From positions 1 through 62,434 of the forward strand of contig NZ_MDZB01000097.1 in NCBI RefSeq assembly GCF_001816145.1: a stretch of DNA of 62,434 nt. The letters are read 5' to 3'. The notes beneath the pieces are model-generated. The model worked only from the letters and a program-made list of their open reading frames with translations, made no database searches and had not been told where the DNA came from. The position numbers and the translations under genes are program-made. Shown one piece after another: positions 16,619-25,547 of the stretch (the first letter of the stretch is position 1; every line of letters begins with the position of its first letter). The stretch is from Hymenobacter lapidarius (GTDB lineage Bacteria > Bacteroidota > Bacteroidia > Cytophagales > Hymenobacteraceae).

Positions 16619-18875
16619 GGGAGAATCCCCTCAGCCGCAGCGAATTGGTGAGCACCGAAACCGAACTGAGGGCCATGGCTGCCGCGGCCAGCATGGGCGA
16701 GAGCAGAATGCCGAAGAAGGGGTAGAGCAGCCCGGCCGCTACGGGGATGCCCAGCGTGTTGTAGATGAAGGCAAAAAACAGGTTCTGCTTGATGATGCGG
16801 ATGGTCTGGCGGCTCAGCTCAATGGCCGTGACCACGCCGTGCAGGTCGGAGCGCATGAGGGTGATGCCGGCCGCCTCCATCGCCACGTCGGTACCCGAGC
16901 CGATGGCGAGGCCGATGTCGGCCTGGGCCAGCGCCGGGGCGTCGTTGATGCCGTCGCCCACCATGGCCACGATGCGGCCCTCGGCCTGCAGCTCCTTCAC
17001 CTTGCCGGCCTTTTCGGCCGGGAGCACTTCGGCGAAGTAGCGGGTGATGCCCACTTGGCCGGCCACCTGGGCGGCGGTCTGGGGGTTGTCGCCCGTCATC
17101 ATCACCACCTCAATGCCCAGGGCCTGCAGCTCCCTGATGGCGGCAACAGAGGTGTCGCGCACGGTGTCGGCCACGCCCAGCAGGGCCACGGCCTGTCCGG
17201 CCACGGCCACGTAGAGCACGGTTTTGGCCTGGCTCAACAGCTGCTCGGCCTGAGCCGTCAGCTCGGGCGAAAGGGTAATGCCTTCCTCGGCCAGCAGGCG
17301 GCGGTTGCCGATGAATACGGCCTGGCCGTCCACGGTGGCGGTGGCGCCTTTGCCCTCCACGGCCCGGAAGCCGGTGGCGGCCAGGCTGCTGCTTCCCTGC
17401 GCATCAGCATAGCGTACCACGGCCTCGGCCAGCGGGTGCTCGCTCTGGCGCTCCACCGCGGCCAACAGCTGCAGCAGGCGCGGGCCATCCTGTCCGGGGG
17501 CCAGGAAGTCGGTCACGGCCGGCTCGCCGCGGGTGATGGTGCCGGTTTTGTCCAGCAGCACGGTGTTCACCTGGTAGGCTTTTTCCAGGGCTTCGGCGTT
17601 GCGAATCAGCACGCCATGCTCCGCGCCCTTGCCGGTGCTTACCATGATGGCCGTGGGCGTGGCCAGGCCCAGCGCGCAGGGGCAGGCAATGATGAGCACG
17701 GCCACGAAGCTGACCAGGGCCAGCGGCAGGCGCGTATCCACCGGGGCCAGGTCAAACCACAGCACGAACGTGAGGATGGAAATAACCACCACCGTGGGCA
17801 CGAAAATGGAGCTGACCTTATCGGCCAGCCGCTGAATGGGGGCGCGGCTGCCCTGGGCGTCTTCCACCAGCTTCACAATCTGCGAAAGCATGGTATCGGC
17901 CCCGACTTTGGTTACTTCAAAGCGGAAAGAGCCGGTTTTGTTGAGTGTGGCCCCGAACACCGGGTCGCCGGATTTCTTCTCCACGGGCAGGCTTTCGCCG
18001 GTGAGCATGGCTTCATCCACGGCCGATTGCCCTTCGGTGATGCGGCCATCGGTGGCCACCTTCTCGCCGGGGCGCACCACCACGATGTCGCCGAGCTGCA
18101 CCTGCTCGATGGGCACGTCTACTTCCGCACCGTCGGGGCGCACCACGCGGGCGGTCTTGGCCTGCAGGCCAATGAGGCTGCGCATGGCGGCCGAAGTCTG
18201 CGTTTTGGCGCGCATTTCCATCACCTTGCCCAGCAGAATCAGAGCAATGATGGTGGCCGTGGTGTCGTAGTACACTTCGGGCATGAGGCCCCGGCTGGTG
18301 AAGAACTCCGGTACCACGGTGGCCGCCAGGCTATACAGAAAGGCCGCGCCGGTACCCACAGCAATGAGCGTGTCCATGTTGGCGGCCCGGTGCTTGAAGC
18401 CGTTCCAGGCCGACACGTAGAACTCCCGTCCGCTGTAGGCCAGCACCGGCAGCGTGAGCAGCAGCAGGGCGTAGTTCAACAGGGGCATATTCACCCGCGC
18501 CATCAGGGCCGGCCAAAGCATGAGCATGCTCAGCGGCATGATGATGATGGCCAGGCCCGCAGCCACCCAGAAGCGCCGCCGGAGCTTCTGGTAAGCCAGG
18601 GCTTTCTGGCGGTCTATTTCGGCGCTGCGCTCGGCGGCGCTGGTATCGGGGGGGCGCTCCATTACCCCGTAGCCGGCATTCACGACGGCTTCCTTCAGGC
18701 TGGCGGGGCTGGCCTGGCCGGGCAGGTACTGCACGGTGGCTTTCTCGGTAGCGAAATTGACCATGGCGCTCTGCACGCCGGGGGCTCGGCTCAACGATTT
18801 TTCGATGGCCGACGCGCAGGAGGCGCAGGTCATGCCTTCGATGTCGAGGGTTTCGGTTTTGGTAGTTGGTTCCAT
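16605..18875 (-). CDS. copA: Cu(I)-exporting P1B-type ATPase CopA
   Basis: A 756-residue heavy-metal-transporting ATPase that pumps Cu(I) (or Ag(I)) from the cytosol. A single N-terminal HMA domain has GMTCASC (Cys17, Cys20). Membrane segments are followed by the transport motif Cys398-Pro-Cys400, the phosphorylation site DKTGT (Asp442), the SEHPLAEA nucleotide motif and [21 protein letters not shown] in the seventh helix and MALSSVSV in the eighth are diagnostic of the P1B-1 copper subgroup. ATG at 18875 is chosen because upstream in-frame residues are not family-like. The last residues (PIKN) and the stop come from a 7-base repeat. Confidence 0.95.
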   Translation of the reverse strand: MEPTTKTETLDIEGMTCASCASAIEKSLSRAPGVQSAMVNFATEKATVQYLPGQASPASLKEAVVNAGYGVMERPPDTSAAERSAEIDRQKALAYQKLRRRFWVAAGLAIIIMPLSMLMLWPALMARVNMPLLNYALLLLTLPVLAYSGREFYVSAWNGFKHRAANMDTLIAVGTGAAFLYSLAATVVPEFFTSRGLMPEVYYDTTATIIALILLGKVMEMRAKTQTSAAMRSLIGLQAKTARVVRPDGAEVDVPIEQVQLGDIVVVRPGEKVATDGRITEGQSAVDEAMLTGESLPVEKKSGDPVFGATLNKTGSFRFEVTKVGADTMLSQIVKLVEDAQGSRAPIQRLADKVSSIFVPTVVVISILTFVLWFDLAPVDTRLPLALVSFVAVLIIACPCALGLATPTAIMVSTGKGAEHGVLIRNAEALEKAYQVNTVLLDKTGTITRGEPAVTDFLAPGQDGPRLLQLLAAVERQSEHPLAEAVVRYADAQGSSSLAATGFRAVEGKGATATVDGQAVFIGNRRLLAEEGITLSPELTAQAEQLLSQAKTVLYVAVAGQAVALLGVADTVRDTSVAAIRELQALGIEVVMMTGDNPQTAAQVAGQVGITRYFAEVLPAEKAGKVKELQAEGRIVAMVGDGINDAPALAQADIGLAIGSGTDVAMEAAGITLMRSDLHGVVTAIELSRQTIRIIKQNLFFAFIYNTLGIPVAAGLLYPFFGILLSPMLAAAAMALSSVSVLTNSLRLRGFSPIKN

Positions 18876-19087
18876 AGAAATGCGGGTTGGAGGTGGTTGC
18901 CGGGCATAGCTCTCAGCAGAGAAAGCCCACAACCACTTATACAAAATAACGGCTTTCCCGCAGGGAAGGTGGTACTGAATACCGCCGCATAATTGCATAA
19001 TTTGACGGGCTGCCGGTTCTCCGCCCCATCCTTGTGTTCTACGTGCGCCCGCTGACTGTGGGTACTAAAAGGCTATGCGCACACGTT

Positions 19088-19172
19088 CTGTCGTGCTGAC
19101 GAAGGAAGCATCCTCTCACCGGAGAACGGGTCGTCCAGCTGAGAAAGGATGCTTCCTTCGTCAGCATAACAG
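19088..19172. repeat. Inverted repeat, about 30-base arms
   Basis: The left arm (19088-19117) and right arm (19141-19172) share TGCTGACGAAGGAAGCATCC in opposite orientation, with a few mismatches at the ends and a loop of about 23 bases. There is no T-run. It lies in the divergent region of the metal island and could be a small mobile element remnant or a transcription-insulating hairpin. Confidence 0.75.
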
Positions 19173-19382
19173 TGCTCAACGTACAGCCTTTGAACACTGG
19201 TGTCGCTTATTAAATTATGCGAATTACTTGCACAATTGTGCTCCGCAGCCGCGCTAGTTGCTTGCCAGGACTTACGAAAAAGCCAATTTAACGCGTGCCA
19301 GTGCTGTTTCATCACTGGCTTTGGCCGTTTGGCTACCGAGGCCGGAACCCTTTTGAGCTTCACGGGGTAAAAGAACTCCCGA

Positions 19383-19411
19383 TTGCGTTCAACCAAATAA
19401 GCCTATTTTTG
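19383..19411 (+). promoter_or_regulatory. Promoter of the plus-strand metal run
   Basis: TTG (19383-19385), an 18-base spacer and a perfect TAnnTTTG box (TATTTTTG, 19404-19411) lie 19 bases before the ATG at 19431. It could drive the first gene and perhaps the following genes as well. No clear regulator site was found next to it. Confidence 0.6.
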
Positions 19412-19430
19412 TAGTTGCTTAGTGCCCGTT

Positions 19431-19910
19431 ATGTTCCGTAGCCTGTTTCCCTTCCGCCGTTTGCTGGCGACGAGCTTCCTGCTCGTCTTCGTCAACGTGT
19501 TTGTGGGGCAGTGCTGGTGCGCGACGGTAAATCCGATGGTTGTGGCCCCACCCGCAGCGGCTTTGGCGGCCCATGATGGGGCTGAAAAGCCCGCGCATCC
19601 CGGCTGCGCCGGGCATGGGGCGGTGGCGGAGAATCCGCCGAAGCAGCAGCATGGCCACCCGGCCAAGCCGACTAGCAGTCACGACTGCTGCAAGGACAAG
19701 TCGGCTTCGCTGCTCTCGGCGCTGACGACCCCCGCTCAGAAACACCTGCTTATTTCTGCCCCGGCCGTGTTGCCGTCGGCAACAGCGTTTCACTTCCGGT
19801 CCCTGGCTGGCCAGTGGGACCGCACGGCTGCCGTCGCCCTGGTTCCGCCCCGGCAGCTAAAGCCCAAAATACCCGACATCCGTATTTTCATTCAGTCGCT
19901 GACTGTCTGA
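19431..19910 (+). CDS. Small secreted His/Cys-containing protein (HYC_CC_PP-like)
   Basis: A 159-residue exported protein. A signal-like hydrophobic segment (LLATSFLLVFVNVFVG) is followed by a low-complexity region rich in Ala, His and Pro. This contains PGCAGHG, a stretch of spaced His residues and the motif HDCCKDK. The C-terminus PPRQLKPKIPDIRIFIQSL resembles the Bacteroidota family named after HYC, CC and PP motifs. The His/Cys pattern and location at the head of a metal run suggest a periplasmic metal-binding role. The assignment is tentative. ATG at 19431 is preferred over the GTG at 19422. Confidence 0.65.
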   Translation: MFRSLFPFRRLLATSFLLVFVNVFVGQCWCATVNPMVVAPPAAALAAHDGAEKPAHPGCAGHGAVAENPPKQQHGHPAKPTSSHDCCKDKSASLLSALTTPAQKHLLISAPAVLPSATAFHFRSLAGQWDRTAAVALVPPRQLKPKIPDIRIFIQSLTV

Positions 19911-19935
19911 TTGTTCCGACGCGCTAAGGCTCGCG

Positions 19936-19959
19936 CCGGCATAGCCATGCTATGTCCGG
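19936..19959 (+). terminator. Possible hairpin between two island genes
   Basis: CCGG and CATAG pair with CTATG and CCGG around the loop CCATG, with one bulged T. GGCGGGCCTTTTCG follows. The T-run is weak, so it may act as an attenuator or mRNA processing stem that sets the level of the downstream genes, or it may be accidental. Confidence 0.35.
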
Positions 19960-20074
19960 GGCGGGCCTTTTCGTTTGCTCGTCGCGCTGCCGTTTCGGGC
20001 CGCCTTTCACTTTCATTTTGTGGGTACTTCTGGTAAAGCCAGGCATTGCCGCCGTTTGGGCGGCGCTATTTCTT

Positions 20075-21022
20075 ATGAACAAATACAGTGCTTTCCTGCT
20101 GGCCGCTGCCAGTGTTTTTACCGTTGCCAGCTGCTCTTCGGATTCGTCGACCAGCAGCGACACCACCACCGTTACCACCCCCACCGGCACCGCACCCGAC
20201 AGCACCGCCGGGCACGCCGGGGGCCACACCTACGCCTGTCCCATGCACCCGGAGGTGACCAGCACGCAGCCCGGCCAGAAGTGCCCCAAGTGCGGCATGG
20301 ACCTGGTGCACAACGACCAGGTGAGCAATGGCAAGAGCTACCAGATGAAGTTCGAGCCCACGCCCATGCAGCTGGTGGCCGGCCAGCCCGCCACGCTCAC
20401 CTACATTCCGCAGGAAGTAGGCAACGAAGCGGCCCCGGTGCCGCTGGCCGTGGTCCACGAGAAGAAAATCCACCTCATCATTGTTCGCAAAGACCTGTCG
20501 GTGTTCTACCACGAACACCCCGAATTCACGGCCGACGCCAATTACAAGGTGCCCTTCACCTTCCCCAAGGGCGGCGACTACGTGCTGTTTCAAGACTACT
20601 CGCCGGCGGGCGGCGGGCACCAGCTGGGCCGCCAGGTGGTGAACGTGCAAGGGGCGAAGTACACGCCCGTTAAGTTCCGTCAGGACCAGATGCAGTGGGA
20701 GCAGGACGGCTACCAGGCCACCCTCGCCTTTGACAAGGAGCTGAAAGTGGGCCAGCTGCTGGGCATGAGAATCACGCTTAGAAAGAACGGCCAGCCCGTG
20801 ACCGACCTCGACAAGTACCTCGGGGCGCTGGGCCACGTCGTGGTCATCAGCGAAGACACCGAGCGCTACCTGCACGTGCACCCCAACGACCAGGCCGACA
20901 AGGGCCCGGCCATCGGTTTCAACACCAGCTTCGAAGCCCCCGGCCTGTACCGCGTGTTCCTGCAGTTCAACCACGGCGGGCAGATTCACACCGGCAACTT
21001 CACCATCAACGTGAAGGCCTAA
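20075..21022 (+). CDS. Lipoprotein with heavy-metal-binding motif and duplicated His-rich module
   Basis: A 315-residue lipoprotein (lipobox Cys20 in TVASC) with a Ser/Thr-rich linker. A heavy-metal-binding domain follows at about residues 52-77 (YACPMHPEV ... KCPKCGMDL). The rest contains two similar modules: residues about 128-176 with FYHEHPEF then GGDYVLFQDY, and about 250-298 with YLHVHPND then APGLYRVFLQF. His146/His148 and His267/His269 form matching HxHP motifs. The protein probably binds metal on the periplasmic side of the outer membrane. Upstream in-frame residues from 19952 do not look coding, so ATG at 20075 is the start. Confidence 0.85.
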   Translation: MNKYSAFLLAAASVFTVASCSSDSSTSSDTTTVTTPTGTAPDSTAGHAGGHTYACPMHPEVTSTQPGQKCPKCGMDLVHNDQVSNGKSYQMKFEPTPMQLVAGQPATLTYIPQEVGNEAAPVPLAVVHEKKIHLIIVRKDLSVFYHEHPEFTADANYKVPFTFPKGGDYVLFQDYSPAGGGHQLGRQVVNVQGAKYTPVKFRQDQMQWEQDGYQATLAFDKELKVGQLLGMRITLRKNGQPVTDLDKYLGALGHVVVISEDTERYLHVHPNDQADKGPAIGFNTSFEAPGLYRVFLQFNHGGQIHTGNFTINVKA

Positions 21023-21070
21023 CGCATTCAATCAGAAGTCATTTTCGCTTTCCATTTCAACCTGAATCTT

Positions 21071-21796
21071 ATGAAAAAGTCCGCTTTTTACCTCGCCGCC
21101 CTCTGCTCGGGTGCCCTGCTACTCGGCAGCTGCAGCAGCGACAAGGCCGCTGATACCACGGCCACCGGCGCCGATACGAACACCATGGCCATGGATTCCT
21201 CGGCTTCCGGCGAGATGACCGGCATGGACCACTCCCAAATGGCCAACGGTGCCGCCGGGGCCTCGCCCCAGCTGGTGGCTATGAACGAGATGATGGCCAA
21301 GATGGACGCCAGCAAGCCCAAAGGCAATACCGACCACGACTTTGCCCACATGATGCTGGCGCACCATCAGGGTGCTGTGGCCATGGCCGACATTCAGCTG
21401 CGCGACGGCAAAGACGCCACCATGCGCCGGATGGCCGAGCAAATAAAGGCCGACCAACTCCAGGAAATCACCGCGCTGGAAGCCGCGGCTACCCGCCTCG
21501 ACAATGCCCCAACCAACTACAAGCCCACGGACCCGGCCGACCCCTTCACCAGCAAAATGAAGGCTTCCATGGACGGTATGATGCAGAACATGCCCAAGTC
21601 CGTAGCCAACGCCGACATGAATTTCAACATGCTCATGACCGTGCATCACCAGAGTGCTGTGGACATGGCCAAGGCCGAGCTGGCCCACGGTAAGGATACC
21701 AAGCTCAAGCAGATGGCCCAGCAGATGATAACGGCCCAGGAAAAGGAAATCCAGCAACTCAAGGACTGGCACAACCAGAACGCTGACAAGATGTAG
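21071..21796 (+). CDS. DUF305 lipoprotein (ferritin-like four-helix protein)
   Basis: A 241-residue lipoprotein (lipobox Cys21 in LLLGSC). The mature part starts with a Met/His-containing linker (MDHSQMANG) and holds two DUF305 repeats, each with the hallmark HHQ: AHHQGAVAMADIQL and VHHQSAVDMAKAEL. The repeats should pair into a four-helix bundle. Met- and His-rich DUF305 proteins are common in copper and silver resistance loci. It follows the HMBD lipoprotein by 48 bases on the same strand, so the two are probably co-transcribed. Confidence 0.88.
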   Translation: MKKSAFYLAALCSGALLLGSCSSDKAADTTATGADTNTMAMDSSASGEMTGMDHSQMANGAAGASPQLVAMNEMMAKMDASKPKGNTDHDFAHMMLAHHQGAVAMADIQLRDGKDATMRRMAEQIKADQLQEITALEAAATRLDNAPTNYKPTDPADPFTSKMKASMDGMMQNMPKSVANADMNFNMLMTVHHQSAVDMAKAELAHGKDTKLKQMAQQMITAQEKEIQQLKDWHNQNADKM

Positions 21797-21852
21797 GCTC
21801 CAACAAGCCTGTTACCCCCCCCGCATTACCCTAATTCAGTTTTTCCTTCCTC

Positions 21853-22404
21853 ATGAAATTTTCTCAATTGCTCCTCGCCGCCGCCCTGGTGGCCACTACT
21901 GCTTTCTCGGCCCAGGCCCAGCACAGCCACAAGCCCGGCAAGGCCGCGCACGGTCATAAAGCGGCCGGCGAAACCCATGCTCACCAGTCGCCCCACGGGG
22001 GCGTAGTTCGTACGGCCGGCGCCTACCACATCGAGCTGGTGCAGCAGGCCGGCGAAGTACACGTGTACCTGCTCGACGGCAAAGAAGCTACCATGGCCAC
22101 TGCGGGCACCACCGGCTCGGTGATGCTGCTGACCACCACCGGCAAAACCAGCACCGCAGCCCTCACGCCCACCGGCGACCACCTCGTGGCGCAGGTTCCC
22201 GCCGGCACCACCGTGCGCACGGCCATTGTCAGCCTCAAAGCCCGCGGCAAGTCGCTCTCGGCCCGGTTTGAAAAGCTGGATGCAGGTGCCAAAACCAGCA
22301 AAGCCGCCGCTGCTTACACCTGCCCCATGAACTGCGAAGGCTCGGCCAGCGACAAGCCCGGCAGATGCCCCAAGTGCGGCATGGCCCTCGTGAAAAAGTC
22401 GTAG
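21853..22404 (+). CDS. Secreted His-rich protein with C-terminal heavy-metal-binding motif
   Basis: A 183-residue exported protein. A signal peptide ending AFSAQAQ is followed by a His-rich segment (HSHKPGKAAHGHK and THAHQSPHGG), a beta-rich middle domain, and a C-terminal zinc-ribbon-like motif YTCPMNCEG ... CPKCGMAL. The motif is the same type as in the lipoprotein at 20075 but sits at the other end of the protein. It lies 56 bases after the DUF305 gene. A periplasmic metal carrier or buffer is the best guess. Confidence 0.8.
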   Translation: MKFSQLLLAAALVATTAFSAQAQHSHKPGKAAHGHKAAGETHAHQSPHGGVVRTAGAYHIELVQQAGEVHVYLLDGKEATMATAGTTGSVMLLTTTGKTSTAALTPTGDHLVAQVPAGTTVRTAIVSLKARGKSLSARFEKLDAGAKTSKAAAAYTCPMNCEGSASDKPGRCPKCGMALVKKS

Positions 22405-22507
22405 GCGGAGCCTGTATTTCGGGCGCCGGGCGTCCGGGCTCGCTCCGTCCCGGGCCGTCGGCTGCTGCAACGGCGGGCGGCCCCCTGACTGGTTTTAACC
22501 TGAATGT

Positions 22508-23755
22508 ATGAAGTTTTTGACAATGAAATCCGGCCCCGGCTGGCTGCTGGTTCTGGCCCTGTTGCTGCTTGTGCTGGGCCGGGAAGCCGCGTGGGCGCAA
22601 ACCACCATCAGCCTGGATAGCGCCCAAGCCCTGACGCTGCGCCGCCACCCGCGCCTGCGGCAGTCGGACCGGGAAATTGAGGAGCAGCGGGCCCTGAAGC
22701 GTGGCTCCTTCGCCCCGGCCAACCCGGACTTGCTGTTCTCGGCCCCCACGGGCGAGATGTGGGCCCCGGGCGTGGTACAGACGATTGACTTCCCGAATGT
22801 CTACCGGCGGCAGCGCCAGGTGGCGGAGGCCGGTATCACGTTGGCCGAGCGCAACCGCGACGTGAGCCGGGCCAGTGTGCTGCGCGACACCCGTTTGGCT
22901 TACCTCTCGCTGCAGTTTGCCGAAGCCCAGGCGCAGCAGTTGACGTACCAGGACAGCCTGTTTCGGGTCCTGCGCCTGGCCACCGAGCGGCTGTTCGCGG
23001 CCGGTGAAGTGACCTCATTGCAGCGCATCAGCACCGACGCCGAAGCCCGGCAGGTGACCGTGCAGCTGCAGCAAGCCACCGAGGACCGGCGCGCCGCCCA
23101 GCGCCGCCTGGGCTTGCTGCTGGGCCGGCCCACGGCCGCATTGACTACTGCTACTGACCTGCGCCGCAGCGGCCCGGAGCTGGTGCAAGCCGGTGGGGCG
23201 CTGCTTAGTGGCCTGCCCGCCGAAGACAGCACGGCCCTGGGGCGCAGCCCCACGCTGGCGGCCGCCACCCAGAACGTGGCCCTCAGCCAGTCGGGCATCA
23301 GCCTGGTGCGGGCCCGGCGCACCCCGGCCCTCACGGTGGGCTACCAGAACCAGGCCTTTGAGAACTCGGCCATTCGGTACCGCTTCCAGTTCGGCGTGTC
23401 GGTGCCCGTCTGGTTCTGGACCTACCGCTCGCAGCTGCAGGCGGCCACGGCCCGAAGCGAGGCCGCCGGCTACCAGCTGCAAAGCCAGCGCCTGGAGCTG
23501 AGCACGCTCTACCAGCAGGCGCTGGCCGACACGCGCAAGTTCTCGGCCTCGCTGGGCTACTACGAGCAGACCGGCGTGCCGCAGTCGCGGGCCATCATCA
23601 GCCAGTCGCAACGCCTGTTCCGGGCCGGCGAAATCAGCTACCTCGTGCTGATTCAGAGCCTGAACCAGGCCTTTACCATTCAGAATACCTACCTGACCAC
23701 CATCCGCGACTTCCGTCAGGCCCTCATCGAACTTAACTACCTGCGGGGTGAATAA
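22508..23755 (+). CDS. TolC-family outer-membrane efflux channel
   Basis: A 415-residue outer membrane factor. A signal peptide (GWLLVLALLLLVLGREAAWAQ) is followed by the long alpha-helical hairpins and short beta segments of the TolC/CusC fold; LRQSDREIEEQRALKRGSF is typical of the N-terminal repeat. It forms the outer-membrane exit duct of the tripartite pump encoded downstream. Its stop codon is separated by one base from the next ATG. ATG at 22508 is used; a second in-frame ATG at 22523 is also possible. Confidence 0.88.
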   Translation: MKFLTMKSGPGWLLVLALLLLVLGREAAWAQTTISLDSAQALTLRRHPRLRQSDREIEEQRALKRGSFAPANPDLLFSAPTGEMWAPGVVQTIDFPNVYRRQRQVAEAGITLAERNRDVSRASVLRDTRLAYLSLQFAEAQAQQLTYQDSLFRVLRLATERLFAAGEVTSLQRISTDAEARQVTVQLQQATEDRRAAQRRLGLLLGRPTAALTTATDLRRSGPELVQAGGALLSGLPAEDSTALGRSPTLAAATQNVALSQSGISLVRARRTPALTVGYQNQAFENSAIRYRFQFGVSVPVWFWTYRSQLQAATARSEAAGYQLQSQRLELSTLYQQALADTRKFSASLGYYEQTGVPQSRAIISQSQRLFRAGEISYLVLIQSLNQAFTIQNTYLTTIRDFRQALIELNYLRGE

Positions 23756-23756
23756 C

Positions 23757-24380
23757 ATGAAGCAACTCCTGATTTTGCTGCTGGGCCTGCTGCTGAGCGG
23801 CTCGGCCTACGCCCACGGGGGCGAGGACCACGGCGATGGCGCCAAAGCGGGCACCCCGGCCGGCGCCACGTCGTTTTCGGTGGCCGCCCTCTCGGAACAG
23901 TTCGAGGTGCTGCTGCGCTACGAGCCGCTGGAAGGCGGGAAGCCGGCCGACCTGCGTTTGTTTCTCTCGGATTACGCCACCAACGCCCCCATCAAAGGCG
24001 CCAAGCTCACGCTTACCAATCCCGAGGATGCGAAGCTGAAGTGGGCGGTGACGGAGAAGGAGCCGGGCATTTACCTGGTCGAAGGCCAGTTTCCGGCCAA
24101 CAAGGCCTACAGTTTCACGGTCAACATCGTGGCCGGCGATACGGCCGACCTGCTGCTGCTCGAAGGCATCAGGGTGGGGGAGAAGCTGCCCGTGGCCGCG
24201 ACGGCACCGGCGGTTAGCACTTCGTTTTTCTCCTCCTGGAAAACAATTTTGGCCCTTGCCGGCGCCTTCGTTTTGGGCATCGGCTTAACGGCCCTGCTGA
24301 TGCGCCGCCGGCGCCTGGAACCCGGACTGCAAACCTCGGAGCAAGCGCTGACGGCCAGCCGCCGCACCCCCTTTCCTTAA
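23757..24380 (+). CDS. Secreted, C-terminally anchored His-motif protein of an efflux operon
   Basis: A 207-residue protein. A signal peptide (LLILLLGLLLSGSAYA) is followed immediately by HGGEDHGDG, which is nearly the same as the start of the mature adaptor protein downstream. A beta-rich domain of about 110 residues follows, then one C-terminal transmembrane helix (ILALAGAFVLGIGLTALLM) with a basic tail. It therefore faces the periplasm, anchored in the inner membrane. Its place between TolC and adaptor suggests a metal-handling accessory of the pump. No family was recognised with confidence. Confidence 0.7.
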   Translation: MKQLLILLLGLLLSGSAYAHGGEDHGDGAKAGTPAGATSFSVAALSEQFEVLLRYEPLEGGKPADLRLFLSDYATNAPIKGAKLTLTNPEDAKLKWAVTEKEPGIYLVEGQFPANKAYSFTVNIVAGDTADLLLLEGIRVGEKLPVAATAPAVSTSFFSSWKTILALAGAFVLGIGLTALLMRRRRLEPGLQTSEQALTASRRTPFP

Positions 24381-24392
24381 CGCTTAACCCAT

Positions 24393-25538
24393 ATGAAAAC
24401 CACTCATAAATTTCTGGCCGTCACAGCCGCGGTCGGCCTGGTGCTCACCGTGCTGCTGCCGCCCCCGGGCCTGGTGCAGGCGCACGGGGGCGAAGACCAC
24501 GGCGGCGAAGCCAAAGCCAGCACCGGCGTGGCCCTGACCGACGAGGTGCTGCTGCCCAAGGAAAGCCAGTTCCTGTTTGAGGTGCGCACCAATCTGGCGG
24601 CCTTTTCCACGACGTACAGCCGCGCCACGCTCTACGGCACCGTGTCGGCTGCGGCGGGCGGCGAAGGCCGCATTGTGGTGCCGCAAAGCGGGCGCATCGT
24701 GAGCCTCGCTGCCCAGGTTGGCAAATCCGTGCGGGCCGGCCAGACGCTGGCCGTTATCGAGCAGACGCTGGATGCCACCCAGCAGATTGGTCTGAGCACC
24801 GAGCGGGCCAACGCCCAGGCCGAGCTGCGCGCTGCCCAGCAGGACTACGCCCGCCTGCAAACCATCGCCGACATCGCCGCCCGCAAGGACGTGGTGGCGG
24901 CCGAGCTGCGCCTGCGTCAGGCCCGCCAGAACGCCGGTATTCAGAACAGCCAGGCGGGCCAGCGCCGCGTGAGCATCACCTCACCCATCAGCGGCACCGT
25001 GGACGTGTTTAACCTGGCCGTGGGTCAGCAGGTCAGCCAGGGCGACGAGCTGTTTCGGGTCATCAACCCCGGCAAGCTGCGCGTGGAGGCCCAGGTGTTT
25101 GCCCAGGACCTGGCCAAGGTCACGCCCGGCGCCGTGTTCCGGGTAGAAGGCTTGCAGGGCCAGGCCGGCGTGCCGGCCCGGCTCGTGGTGTTCAGCAACG
25201 TGGTGAACCCCGTCAACCAGGCCCGGCAGCTGGTGCTGGAGCTCGATGCCACCGAAGGCAGCGCCTACCGGGCCGGCCAGGCCGTGAACGTGCAGGTGGT
25301 GGGCCAGACCGGGGGCGGCAAACCGCAGCTGGTGGTGCCCACCTCGGCTATCACCGACCTCAACGGCAAGCCTGTGGTGTTTGTGCACACCGAGCCCGAG
25401 CGCTTCAAAATCCGCTACGTGCAGCTTGGCGCCGTGAACGGCCAGCAAACTGTGCTGACGCAGGGCCAAGTCAACGAAAACGACCGGGTCGTGACGGCCG
25501 GCACCTACCAGCTCAAGTCCATTTACCTCAACCAGTAA
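24393..25538 (+). CDS. Periplasmic adaptor (membrane fusion protein) of a metal RND pump
   Basis: A 381-residue HlyD/CusB-like adaptor. A signal-anchor region is followed by the His-rich segment HGGEDHGGEAKA. A first half-motif (GRIVVPQSGRIVSLAAQVG) opens the lipoyl domain, a helical hairpin runs from about residue 125 to 190, and the second half-motif (RVSITSPISGTVDVFNLAVG) closes the lipoyl domain. The beta-barrel and membrane-proximal domains complete it. It should connect the RND permease to TolC. It starts 12 bases after the previous gene and ends nine bases before the next. Confidence 0.88.
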   Translation: MKTTHKFLAVTAAVGLVLTVLLPPPGLVQAHGGEDHGGEAKASTGVALTDEVLLPKESQFLFEVRTNLAAFSTTYSRATLYGTVSAAAGGEGRIVVPQSGRIVSLAAQVGKSVRAGQTLAVIEQTLDATQQIGLSTERANAQAELRAAQQDYARLQTIADIAARKDVVAAELRLRQARQNAGIQNSQAGQRRVSITSPISGTVDVFNLAVGQQVSQGDELFRVINPGKLRVEAQVFAQDLAKVTPGAVFRVEGLQGQAGVPARLVVFSNVVNPVNQARQLVLELDATEGSAYRAGQAVNVQVVGQTGGGKPQLVVPTSAITDLNGKPVVFVHTEPERFKIRYVQLGAVNGQQTVLTQGQVNENDRVVTAGTYQLKSIYLNQ

Positions 25539-25547
25539 CCTTTTTCC

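Larger units (their letters stand above)
18876..19430. other. Divergent control region of the metal island
   Basis: About 555 bases lie between copA (minus) and the first gene of the plus-strand run. This region holds a long inverted repeat (19088-19172) and, at its right end, a promoter for the plus strand (19383-19411). On the copA side I see TTATTTTG-like sequence around 18943 (minus strand), one mismatch from a -7 box. A CCAGGACTTACG string near 19264 recalls insertion-sequence ends but has no partner here. Confidence 0.5.

Noticed and set aside
16839..18992. Plus-strand open frame of 717 codons opposite copA
   Set aside because: CopA carries all P-type ATPase motifs on the minus strand; the plus-strand translation is repetitive His/Gly/Gln sequence.
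22405..22507. GC-rich hairpins between the HMBD protein and TolC
   Set aside because: Several short stems are possible but none has a T-run or stable loop, so I do not call a terminator.
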